From contig NZ_VJYI01000002.1 of assembly GCF_008065375.1 (NCBI RefSeq), forward strand, positions 930,001 through 994,000: a DNA stretch of 64,000 bases, written 5' to 3'. Numbering within the stretch: position 1 is the first letter of the stretch; the number at the start of each line of letters is the position of its first letter. The position numbers and the translations under genes are program-made. Positions 45,877 through 54,655 of the stretch are shown in pieces. The notes under the pieces are model-generated. The model saw only the letters and a list, made by a program, of their open reading frames with translations. It did not search any database and was not told the origin of the DNA. This DNA comes from Nonomuraea sp. SYSU D8015 (GTDB taxonomy: Bacteria; Actinomycetota; Actinomycetes; Streptosporangiales; Streptosporangiaceae).

Positions 45877-46539
45877 ATGAAGAAGGTTCTCTTCGATGTC
45901 GCGGCCCTGATCGCGCGCGTGGCGACCGGCGTGATCTTCGTGGCTCACGGCTGGAACAAGTGGCGGAGCGGCATCGGCGACACGGCGCAGGGGTTCAGGG
46001 AAATGGGCATCCCGATGCCCGAGCTCGCCGCGGGGTTCGCCACCGTCGTCGAGACCGTTGGCGGGATTCTGCTGATCGTGGGTCTGCTGGTGCGGCCCGT
46101 GGCGCTGCTCTTGCTGATCAACATGCTGGGCGCGATCGTGTTCGCGCACTGGGGGAAGGGCGTCTTGGTGTCCGAGGGCGGCTGGGAGCTGGCGGGTGCG
46201 CTCGGCGCGCTGAGCCTGCTGTTCCTGACGCTCGGGGGCGGCCGGATCGGGCTCGACGGGCTGTTCGGCGCTCTGTTCCGGCGGCGTCGGGGACGCCGCG
46301 CGGCCGAGGAGGACATGGCCCGCGGGACCGGTGCGTCCGCGGGCGGTGGGACGGCCTCCGGGCGGCTCGGCGGCCCGATGACGCCGGCGTCGCCCACGAC
46401 GCCCGAACAGCCGAACGTCCCCAGGCAGCCGTCGCCGCCCAGGACGGGCGCGAGGAACATCAACGACGAGGACATGCGGGACATCGACGCCCTGGTCTCC
46501 GACGACCAGCCGGAACACCGCAAACCACCGAACCGGTGA
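45877..46539 (+). CDS. DoxX-family membrane protein with long hydrophilic tail
   Basis: 220 residues. The first 135 form four membrane helices of the DoxX fold, with F-V-A-H-G-W-N-K-W and A-H-W-G-K-G. A charged, Pro-rich tail of about 85 residues is cytoplasmic and unusual in length. DoxX proteins are linked to thiosulfate or detoxifying quinone redox work; the precise role is unknown. ATG 45877 follows GGGGGGAGAA. Confidence 0.8.
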   Translation: MKKVLFDVAALIARVATGVIFVAHGWNKWRSGIGDTAQGFREMGIPMPELAAGFATVVETVGGILLIVGLLVRPVALLLLINMLGAIVFAHWGKGVLVSEGGWELAGALGALSLLFLTLGGGRIGLDGLFGALFRRRRGRRAAEEDMARGTGASAGGGTASGRLGGPMTPASPTTPEQPNVPRQPSPPRTGARNINDEDMRDIDALVSDDQPEHRKPPNR

Positions 46540-46560
46540 GCCGTTAACTTAGGCCCCGCG

Positions 46561-47850
46561 TCAGCGGGAGACGAGGTCGCGGAGGGCCTCGATCAGGCGG
46601 TCGACGTGCTCCTGCGTGGTCCCGATGCCGATCGAGGCGCGTACCGCGGAGGCCGTGCCGTCCGCGCAGTCCCCCTCGTCCGTGCCCAGCAGGTGCCGTA
46701 CGAAGGGGTGCGCGCAGAACTTCCCGTCGCGCACCCCGATGCCGTATTCGCTGGAGAGCACCTCGGCCACCTCACGCGCCGACCACCCGGCCACGGTGAA
46801 CGACACGATGCCCACCCGCGGGTGATCGTCCCCCCACAGCGACAGCTCCCGCACTCCCCTGACCGAGGCCAGCCCGGCCCGCAGCCGCGCGAGCAGCCGC
46901 TCCTCCTCGCGTACCAGCGCCGTCCAGCCGGTGGCGGTGAGCGCGTCGCAGGCGGCGGCCAGCGCGATGGCGCCCAGCACGTTCGGGGTGCCCGCCTCGT
47001 GGCGCGGCTCCGGGTCGTCGTGCCACTCCGCGGTGTCCCCGACCGTACGCACCGCGCCCCCGCCCTTGAGGTACGGCTCCCCCTGGGCCAGCCAGTCGCG
47101 CCGTCCGACCAGCGCCCCGGCGCCGAACGGCGCGTACAGCTTGTGCCCGGAGAAGGCCACGTAGTCCAGGTCGAGCGCGGTGAGGTTGAGCCGCCGGTGC
47201 GGTACGAGCTGCGCGGCGTCCACCAGGATGCGGGCCCCGTGCCGGTGCGCTATGTGGGCCAGGGCGGCGATCGGCCACAGCTCGCCGGTGACGTTGGAGG
47301 CGGCGGTGACGACGAGCAGCTTGGGCCCGTCGATCGCGGCCAGCGCCTCGTCGGCGGCGCGGACGGCCTCGCCGGGGAAGGCGGGCGGCGCCAGCCGTAC
47401 GGACTTCGGCCAGGGCAGGAGCGAGGCGTGGTGCTCGGTGTCGAAGACCACGGTCGTGGTGCCGGCGGGCAGGCATCCGGCCAGGAGGTTCGTGGCGTCG
47501 GTGGTGTTGCGGGTGAAGATCACGGCGTCGTCGGGACGGGCGCCGACGAACGCCCTGACCGTTTGGCGCGCCTGCTCGTACCGGGCGGTGGTGAGCTGCG
47601 AGGCGTAGCCGGCGCCGCGATGGACGCTGGAGTAGGCCGGGAGCGCGGCGGCGACGGCCGCGCTGACCGGCTCCAGACAGGGCGCGCTGGCCGCGTAGTC
47701 CAGGTTGGCGTACCCCACCAGCCTGCCGCCCTTGACCGGCACCTCGAGGTCGGCGCCCACCACGGCGGGGATCGGCCGGTCGCCGGTGACGGCAACGCTG
47801 GGGGCGGCGGTCTGGGCGGGGACGGAGTTGAAGATCGTCAGCGTGGACAC
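46561..47850 (-). CDS. Class V aminotransferase/cysteine-desulfurase-like protein under a SAM-IV riboswitch
   Basis: 429 residues of PLP-dependent fold: T-E-H-H-A-S-L-L-P-W near 138, D-A-A-Q-L-V-P-H and the Schiff-base lysine in F-S-G-H-K-L-Y-A-P. The pattern fits the cysteine desulfurase/selenocysteine lyase branch. A C-terminal C-A-H-P-F could carry sulfur. GTG 47850 follows GAGGGAGA. The 5' leader is a SAM-IV riboswitch, so it should be lowered when S-adenosylmethionine is high. That links it to sulfur or methionine supply rather than to general Fe-S assembly. Confidence 0.85.
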   Translation of the reverse strand: MSTLTIFNSVPAQTAAPSVAVTGDRPIPAVVGADLEVPVKGGRLVGYANLDYAASAPCLEPVSAAVAAALPAYSSVHRGAGYASQLTTARYEQARQTVRAFVGARPDDAVIFTRNTTDATNLLAGCLPAGTTTVVFDTEHHASLLPWPKSVRLAPPAFPGEAVRAADEALAAIDGPKLLVVTAASNVTGELWPIAALAHIAHRHGARILVDAAQLVPHRRLNLTALDLDYVAFSGHKLYAPFGAGALVGRRDWLAQGEPYLKGGGAVRTVGDTAEWHDDPEPRHEAGTPNVLGAIALAAACDALTATGWTALVREEERLLARLRAGLASVRGVRELSLWGDDHPRVGIVSFTVAGWSAREVAEVLSSEYGIGVRDGKFCAHPFVRHLLGTDEGDCADGTASAVRASIGIGTTQEHVDRLIEALRDLVSR

Positions 47851-47894
47851 GGCACATCTCCCTCAGGGTCTTCGGACCCCTGGAGCAGCCACGG

Positions 47895-48010
47895 AGCCCG
47901 CGCTTGCCCGCCACACCCCGTGGCGGACCAGGTCTTCACCCGGGGCACCCCGCCGCGGACGCGAGGGTTGCCGGCCAGCTAGCCGGGGCTTGTCGCTGGC
48001 ACTCATGACC
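47895..48010 (-). ncRNA. SAM-IV riboswitch
   Basis: In minus-strand order the RNA has GGTCATGAGTGCCAGCG, CAAGCCCCGG, GCTGGCCGGCAACCCT, GGGGTGCCCCGGGTGA and then GACC closing the main stem, a CCGCCAC/GTGGCGG hairpin and GGCAAGCGCGGG, the pseudoknot partner. These are the SAM-IV elements in the right order. TATAGT (48020-48025, minus) fits a -10 box about 10 bases before its 5' end. A further hairpin (CAGGGGTC/GACCCTG) sits just before the ribosome site of the gene at 47850, so control is probably at translation start. Confidence 0.9.
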
Positions 48011-48123
48011 TACGGCCGCACTATAACCTACGGCGGGCGGTAAAGCGCAAGTCGGCGAACTTTTACGACTGCTGACTCGTTGCTACCGCCGAACCGTCAG
48101 TGAGGTGTCATGGAGGTACGCAT

Positions 48124-48875
<752 letters not shown>

Positions 48876-48876
<1 letters not shown>

Positions 48877-50069
48877 TGCGCTTTGATCCCTGGAATCCTG
48901 ATTTCGTGGCCTACCCGTACGAGGTCTACGACGAGCTGCGGCGCGAGTCGCCCGTCTGCTACTTCGAGCCGACGAACCAGTGGCTGATCTCGCGCCACGC
49001 CGACGTGAACGCCCTGCTCAGGGACCGCCGGCTGGGGCGGTCGTACCTCCACGTGGCCGGCCACGAGGAGTTCGGCAGGGAGCCGGAGCCGGACTTCCAG
49101 GAGCCGTTCTGGCGGGTGATCAGGGCGGGCATGCTCGACGTCGAGCCGCCGGTGCACACCAGGCTGCGCCGGCTGGTCTCCAAGGCGTTCACGCCGCGCA
49201 TGGTCGAGTCCCTGCGGCCCCGCGTGCGGGCCATCGCCGAGGGCCTGGTGGACACGTACGTGGAGAAGGGCGGCGGGGACGTGATCGCCGAGGTCGCCGA
49301 GCCGCTCCCGGTGACGGTGATCGCGGAGATGCTCGGCATCCCCGAGAGTGACCGCCATCTGCTCCGCCCCTGGTCGGCCGACATCTGCGGCATGTACGAG
49401 CTCAACCCCACACTCGAGGCGCAGCACACCGCGGTGCGGGCGGCGTCGGAGTTCGCGGACTACCTCAAGTCCCTGGCCCGCGAGCGCCGGAACCACCCCG
49501 GGGAAGACCTGATCAGCGCGCTCGCCCAGATCTCCGAGCTGACCGAGGACGAGCTGGTCGGCACCTGCGTCCTGCTGCTCAACGCCGGTCACGAGGCCAC
49601 CGTGAACGTGACCGGCAACGGCTGGTGGTCGCTGTTCAGGAACCCCGGCGAGCTGGCCCGGCTGCGGGCGGACCGCGGCCTGCTGCCCACGGCCGTCGAG
49701 GAGCTGATGCGCTGGGACACACCGCTGCAGATGTTCGAGCGGTGGGTGCTGGAGGACATCGAGGTCCACGGTGTGACGATCCAGCGCGGGTCGGAGGTGG
49801 CGCTGCTGTTCGGGTCGGCCAATCGCGATCCGGCGGTGTTCGAGGACCCTGACCGGCTGGACGTGGGGCGGGCCGACAACCCGCACATTTCTTTTGGGGC
49901 CGGCATCCACTTCTGCCTGGGGGCTCCGCTGGCCCGGATCGAGCTCATGGAGTCGTTCGGGGCCTTGCTGGAGCGGGCGAGTCGGCTGGAGTTGCGCATG
50001 GAGCCCGTCTGGAAGCCCGGCTACATCATCCGCGGCCTCCGGTCCCTGGAGCTGACCGCGGAGAGCTGA
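48876..50069 (+). CDS. Cytochrome P450
   Basis: 397 residues. Heme Cys347 is in F-G-A-G-I-H-F-C-L-G-A-P-L-A-R, the K-helix E-E-L-M-R is present and the I-helix has A-G-H-E-A-T. Soluble bacterial class I type needing a ferredoxin, none of which is near. The GTG overlaps the TerC stop. No biosynthetic cluster surrounds it, so it may be a housekeeping or orphan oxidase. Confidence 0.92.
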
Positions 50070-50520
50070 ACGAATCCGTCCCCCTCGGCTTCGTCGCCGC
50101 AGCCTGCGCCCCGTCGCACTTCGGCTGGGGTCCTTTGGGGGAGGGGGTCCGTTGGCTGAGGCCCGGGGCGAGAGAGGGGCGGCCGGGCCTCGGGACGAAG
50201 GACGCGTGCCCGGACCCCGAGCGAAGGACGCGTGCCCGGACCCCGAGCGAAGGACGCGTGCCCGGGACCCAGGGCCGGCGACGCATGGCCGGGCCCCGTA
50301 TGCACCCGACGCCGCGTGTTCGCCGTCGGCCTCCTTCCCCGAAGGGCGTCAGCCACTCGACGACGCGTGGTCGGGGTCGGCGGGGCCGTCAGGGGCCCGC
50401 CGGACCCCGTCCTCCCTCCCCATGAGGACATCAGCCACCCGGCTACGCGTGGTGGGCGGTCGGCGGGACCGGCCGGGGGCCGTTGGACCTCGTCTTCCCT
50501 TCCCCGGGGGACCCTGAGGC
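50070..50520. other. Repeat-rich, gene-free spacer between convergent genes
   Basis: 450 bases between the stops of the P450 and methyltransferase genes. It holds 26-bp tandem repeats and several imperfect copies of ACGCG-T-G and CGGACCCCG-type words over 50195-50470. Frames stay open only because of base composition. Confidence 0.5.
50199..50265 (+). repeat. 26-bp tandem repeat
   Basis: Two identical units (50199-50224, 50225-50250) and a 15-base third part, each beginning AGGACGCGTGCCCGG. No spacers, so this is not a CRISPR. Confidence 0.75.
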
Positions 50521-51483
50521 TCAGAGGCGTTGTTCGAGCCAGCCGAAGCCGCCGAGCCCCGACGGGTCGATCAGCTCGCCCTCCTCCGAGGCCCGCGCCA
50601 GGGCCCGGAGGTAGCCGCGCGGATCGGTGCGGGCCAGCTCGACCGGCGGGCGGGCACCGGTGATGCCCAGCGCGCGCAGCGCGTCGCGCTGTGTGGACAA
50701 GGCTGTGGATATCGCGCCGGCCCGCCGCCCGGCCTCCGCGCACGCGTCGAGCGCCACGTGGGCCGTGATGTCGCAGGTCCCGTCTGGAATCGGGGGAACG
50801 ACCGCGCCGTCGCGGTACCCGGCGAGCGTGCCGCACGGCGGCCGGTTATCCACAGGGTGTGCATAATCGACGGCGATCGCCCTGCCCCTGGTGAGGCGCG
50901 TGATGACCGACGCCCAGGCCTCGTCGCGGGGTCGGCCGATCTCCGCTCGCGTGCCCACGCGGGACAGCGGCCACCATCGGTCCAGCCACTGCCGGTCGGC
51001 GGGTCGCAGTGGGCCGCCGAGGCGCTCCTCGCCCGTACGGACGTTGACCATGACCAGTCGCGGGCCGTCGGGTGTCTGCTCGGCCACGTCCAGCGGGACG
51101 TTGTCGAGCCATTCGTTGGCGATGGCCAGACCCGTGATGGCGGTCGGCAGGTGCCTGCGCCAGCCGATCCGCTCGGGAAGGCCCTCCGGCCTGGGGGAGA
51201 GGTCGACGGCCGTGATGCGCAGCCGGTCACGCAGCCCGGGCTCGGCGGCCGCCAGCACCTCGGCGACCAGCGCGCCCTCGCCCGCGCCGATGTCGACGAG
51301 GTCGAGCACCTCGGGTCGCCCGAGGTCGGAGTCCACCTGCCGCAGCAGGGCGAGGACCGCGTCGGCGAACGCCGCCGAGGCGCTCACCGAGGTGCGGAAG
51401 TGGCCCGAAGGGCGCTCTCGCAGATAGAAGCCCTCCTGGCCGTAGAGCGCCCGCTCCGTTGCGACGCGCCACGTGAGCCACAT
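50521..51483 (-). CDS. SAM-dependent methyltransferase (MidA/NDUFAF7-like)
   Basis: 320 residues. N-terminal T-W-R-V-A-T-E-R-A-L-Y-G-x-E-G-F-Y-L and the SAM loop V-D-I-G-A-G-E-G-A-L-V are typical for this family, and N-E-W-L-D-N-V-P follows. In eukaryotes the relative NDUFAF7 methylates an arginine in a complex I 49-kDa subunit, the NuoD homologue. A lone nuoD lies 5 kb away, so a link is worth testing. ATG 51483 is used; GTG 51516 would add 11 residues. Confidence 0.8.
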   Translation of the reverse strand: MWLTWRVATERALYGQEGFYLRERPSGHFRTSVSASAAFADAVLALLRQVDSDLGRPEVLDLVDIGAGEGALVAEVLAAAEPGLRDRLRITAVDLSPRPEGLPERIGWRRHLPTAITGLAIANEWLDNVPLDVAEQTPDGPRLVMVNVRTGEERLGGPLRPADRQWLDRWWPLSRVGTRAEIGRPRDEAWASVITRLTRGRAIAVDYAHPVDNRPPCGTLAGYRDGAVVPPIPDGTCDITAHVALDACAEAGRRAGAISTALSTQRDALRALGITGARPPVELARTDPRGYLRALARASEEGELIDPSGLGGFGWLEQRL

Positions 51484-51655
51484 GCCTTGGACTATCTCAT
51501 GATTTTCGACTGCCACGGAGAGTTATCGTATGGCTACTCTTTGTCGCGCAATTACGCTACCGTTACCGTTCGTCATCGAGTGATCGCGCTCCGGCAGCCC
51601 CCTTGTGCCGGATCGTGTCGCTCTGGTCGGGCAAGCACTCTCGAGAGGAGCTCTC

Positions 51656-51877
51656 ATGCTCAAGAAGACCCTGGTCGTCGCCGGAGCCGCCGCCATGCTG
51701 GCGCTGGCCGCCCCGGCCGCGCACGCCGACGTCACCAGCGGCAACGGTGGTGTGCTATCGGGCAACCAAGTTCACCTTCCGGTCAGCGTCCCGATCAACA
51801 TCTGCGGCAATGCGGTGGCCATCATCGGCAAGGCCATCGCCGGCTGCAAGGGCGGTGCCGTGGTCGTGCACCACTGA
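51656..51877 (+). CDS. Short chaplin (secreted surface-active protein)
   Basis: 73 residues. A signal peptide (M-L-K-K-T ... A-A-H-A) leaves a mature part of about 48 residues: G-N-G-G-V-L-S-G-N-Q-V, V-P-I-N-I-C-G-N-A-V-A-I-I and A-G-C-K-G-G, the single chaplin domain with two Cys. Chaplins assemble on aerial hyphae and spores and lower surface tension. GAGAGGAG precedes ATG 51656; a perfect 12-bp terminator follows. Confidence 0.88.
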   Translation: MLKKTLVVAGAAAMLALAAPAAHADVTSGNGGVLSGNQVHLPVSVPINICGNAVAIIGKAIAGCKGGAVVVHH

Positions 51878-51886
51878 CAGCGACAG

Positions 51887-51916
51887 AGCCCGGACCGGCG
51901 CGGTCCGGTCCGGGCT
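51887..51916 (+). terminator. Terminator after the chaplin gene
   Basis: Perfect 12-bp stem AGCCCGGACCGG / CCGGTCCGGGCT with a 6-base loop, 9 bases after the stop. Confidence 0.75.
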
Positions 51917-52189
51917 CCGTACCCGGCCGGTCAGTCGGCGGATGAACCGGCCGGGCGCACCTCCAAGGGGTCGCGACTATGCGGGCGTCGGGTCCGGCCG
52001 GACTCGGCGCCCGCGGCCATGCGATGAACCCCTCTCCTCATCTCTTCCGACAGGGGGTGCACCCATTTGTATGCCCTTGTCCCTTTTGTCGCTAACTCAA
52101 CATGCGGCAAAGCACCGGTCACATCCCCTTTCCGGAGAGGCCGTTACGCTGGTCGGCAGTGCCAAAAAGGTCGACAGGGGTGTGACGTC

Positions 52190-53080
52190 ATGGACGCAGG
52201 GGATCGCCCGGCCCGGCTGACTGTCGGCGTGCTCGGAGCGGGCAAGGTCGGCTCGGCTCTCGGCGCCGCGTTGGCGCAGGCCGGTCACCGCATCGTGGCC
52301 GCGAGCGGCGTGTCCGACAACTCCCAGCGATGGGCCGCCGACCGGCTGGGCCTCACGCCGTCGCGGCCCGACGAGGTGGTGGCGGCGGCCCAGCTCATTC
52401 TGCTCACCGTGCCCGACGACGCGCTGCCCGACCTCGTCAACGGCCTGGCCACCACCGGGGCCGACCTCAAGGGCAAGCTGCTGGTGCACACCAGCGGGGC
52501 GTACGGGCTCTCCGTGCTCGATCCGGCGGCCAAGGCCGGCGCGCTGCCGCTCGCGCTGCACCCGGTGATGACGTTCACGGGCCGCGACGACGACCTCAAC
52601 AAGCTCACAGGCATCTCGTACGGCGTGACCGCGCCCGACCCCCTGCGCCCCATCGCCGAGGCCCTGGTGATCGAGATGGGCGGCGAGCCGGTCTGGATCG
52701 CCGACGCCGACCGCGCGCTCTACCACGCGGCGCTGGCCGGCGCCGCCAACCACATGGTCACGCTCATCGCCGAGTCGCAGGATCTGCTGGCCCGCATCGG
52801 CGTCGAGCACCCGGGCCGGATGCTGGGCCCGCTGCTCGGCGCCGCGCTCGACAACGTGCTGCGGCTGGGCATCGCGGGCCTGACCGGCCCGGTCGTCCGC
52901 GGCGACGCCGGCACCGTGCGCAAACACGTGGACGCCTTGATCCTGGCGGCTCCGGAGGCGGCCGACGCCTACATCGCGCTGGCCAGGCTCACGGCCGACC
53001 GGGCGCTGGCCGCGGGGCTGCTCAAACCGGAGGAGGCGGAGCGGCTGCTCGACGCGCTGGGCGGCAACATATGGACATGA
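52190..53080 (+). CDS. Rossmann-fold DUF2520 protein next to panC
   Basis: 296 residues. N-terminal [15 protein letters not shown](P)-binding loop and a C-terminal DUF2520 helical domain ([11 protein letters not shown]). Fold like 6-phosphogluconate or ketopantoate reductase family. Its standing position before panC suggests a role in pantothenate synthesis, possibly as a ketopantoate-type reductase, which is inference. The 51878-52189 spacer holds only the chaplin terminator and a promoter region. Confidence 0.82.
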   Translation: MDAGDRPARLTVGVLGAGKVGSALGAALAQAGHRIVAASGVSDNSQRWAADRLGLTPSRPDEVVAAAQLILLTVPDDALPDLVNGLATTGADLKGKLLVHTSGAYGLSVLDPAAKAGALPLALHPVMTFTGRDDDLNKLTGISYGVTAPDPLRPIAEALVIEMGGEPVWIADADRALYHAALAGAANHMVTLIAESQDLLARIGVEHPGRMLGPLLGAALDNVLRLGIAGLTGPVVRGDAGTVRKHVDALILAAPEAADAYIALARLTADRALAAGLLKPEEAERLLDALGGNIWT

Positions 53081-53187
53081 CCGCGAGGGAGTCCCGTCGC
53101 CTGGAGGAGCGGCGGGAGCGCAGCGACCAGAGCGGGGGAAGGCGGCGGCATATGGCGACCGAGCCGCCGCGCGGAGTGCGGCCGTGA
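53071..53187 (+). CDS. Possible small coupled open frame between the DUF2520 gene and panC
   Basis: 38 codons: [18 protein letters not shown], Arg/Glu rich. The ATG overlaps the DUF2520 stop, and its TGA overlaps a GTG that could start panC. It may only help ribosomes move on to panC. No ribosome site of its own is visible. Low confidence. Confidence 0.25.
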   Translation: MDMTARESRRLEERRERSDQSGGRRRHMATEPPRGVRP

Positions 53188-53201
53188 GCAGGGAGGGCGT
53201 T

Positions 53202-54038
53202 ATGGAGCTGATCGTCGCTAGGAACCGGGACGACCTGGTCAAGGCACGTGCCGGTGGCGAGGTGGCCCTGGTGCCGACCATGGGCGCACTGCACGAGGGC
53301 CACCGGTCACTGATCAGGCTCGCCCGCGCCCGGGCCGACCAGGTCGTGGTCAGCATCTTCGTCAACCCTCTGCAGTTCGGGCCCAACGAGGATTTCTCCC
53401 GCTATCCCCGGACATTCGACGCCGACCTGGAGGTGTGCCGGGCCGAGGGCGTCGACGTGGTGTTCCATCCCTCCGCCGAGGACATGTATCTCCCCGACCG
53501 TCAGGTCAGCCTCCGCTCCGGCCGTATGGGCGAGATCGTCGAGGGCGCCGCCCGGCCGGGGCACTTCGACGGCGTGCTGACGGTCGTGCTCAAGCTGTTC
53601 AACCTGGTCCAGCCGGACGTGGCGATCTTCGGACAGAAGGACGCCCAGCAGCTCGCGCTGATCCGCCGCATGGTGGCCGACCTCGACGTGCCGGTCGAGA
53701 TCGTCGGCGCGCCCACCGTACGCGAGCCCGACGGCCTGGCCATGTCCAGCCGCAACCGCTACCTGTCCGCCGACGACCGGCAGGTGGCGCTGGCGCTCTC
53801 CCGGGCGCTCCACCAGGGCGCGGCCGAGTCCACTCCGTCGCGGATCCGCGTCGCGGCCATGGAGGTGCTCGACGCGGCGGGCCCGCGGTTGGTCGTCGAC
53901 TACCTGGCGCTGGTGGATCCGGCGACCTTCACCGAGGTGGACGAGTCCTATGCGGGCCCGGCCGTGCTCGCGGTGGCCGCCAGGGTCGGCAGCACGCGGC
54001 TGATCGACAACGTCACCCTGACCTTGAATCCCGCCTGA
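53202..54038 (+). CDS. panC: Pantothenate synthetase
   Basis: 278 residues. [10 protein letters not shown] and F-G-Q-K-D-A-Q-Q are the ATP and pantoate sites. It joins pantoate and beta-alanine. ATG 53202 is preferred because GGGAGGG lies 5 bases before it; GTG 53184 would add six residues. Next come DUF6624, nadB/nadC and coaX. Confidence 0.95.
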   Translation: MELIVARNRDDLVKARAGGEVALVPTMGALHEGHRSLIRLARARADQVVVSIFVNPLQFGPNEDFSRYPRTFDADLEVCRAEGVDVVFHPSAEDMYLPDRQVSLRSGRMGEIVEGAARPGHFDGVLTVVLKLFNLVQPDVAIFGQKDAQQLALIRRMVADLDVPVEIVGAPTVREPDGLAMSSRNRYLSADDRQVALALSRALHQGAAESTPSRIRVAAMEVLDAAGPRLVVDYLALVDPATFTEVDESYAGPAVLAVAARVGSTRLIDNVTLTLNPA

Positions 54039-54057
54039 GGCGGATTACCGTCGGGTC

Positions 54058-54582
54058 ATGACCGACGAGGAGTTACGGGACGAGCTGCTCCGGCGGATGA
54101 GGGTCGACCAGGCCATGCGCGACCCGGCCAAGGGCTTTCCCGGAGACAGGCGGCTGGCCCGGCTCCAGAGGTTCGACGAGGGCAACACCGCCTGGCTCTA
54201 TTCTGTGGTCGCCACCCGCGGCTGGCCGCTGGTCTCACAGGTCGGGGAGCGGGCCGCGCGGGCGGCCTGGCTGCTGGCGCAGCACGCCACCTCGATCGAG
54301 GCGCAGCGCCTCTTCCGCGAGGTGATGGCCGAAGCCGTCGAGCGGGACGAGGCCTCGCCACGCGACCTGGCGTACCTGGAGGATCGGGTACGTGTGCGCT
54401 CCGGCCGCCTCCAGCTGTACGGCACCCAGTTCCACGACGGCGTGGACGGCCTGGAGCCCATGCCGATCGAGGAGCCCGAGCTGCTGGACGAGCGGCGCGC
54501 GGCCGTGGGGCTGGAGCCGTTCGCCGCGTACGAGGCGTTCATCAGGAAAACCGGGGACCTCGGGACGGCGGACGGTCGCTGA
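54058..54582 (+). CDS. DUF6624-like cytoplasmic protein
   Basis: 174 residues. The family pattern is seen: D-E-G-N-T-A-W-L-Y-S-V-V, G-W-P-L-V-S-Q-V-G, L-L-A-Q-H-A and L-Y-G-T-Q-F. No catalytic motif can be named. It lies 19 bases after panC. Confidence 0.65.
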   Translation: MTDEELRDELLRRMRVDQAMRDPAKGFPGDRRLARLQRFDEGNTAWLYSVVATRGWPLVSQVGERAARAAWLLAQHATSIEAQRLFREVMAEAVERDEASPRDLAYLEDRVRVRSGRLQLYGTQFHDGVDGLEPMPIEEPELLDERRAAVGLEPFAAYEAFIRKTGDLGTADGR

Positions 54583-54655
54583 ACCCCGGGGCATGCTCAC
54601 TCCGCCCCAGGCGTTATCGTCATATTGACGAAATTGCCTCAGTGAGGAGACCCCA

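Noticed and set aside
48013..48123. Manganese (yybP-ykoY) riboswitch before terC
   Set aside because: No matching conserved words in the 110 bases before the gene; the structured RNA there is SAM-IV on the other strand.
50199..50265. CRISPR array
   Set aside because: Repeats are directly joined with no spacers, only 2.6 units, and no cas genes are in the window.
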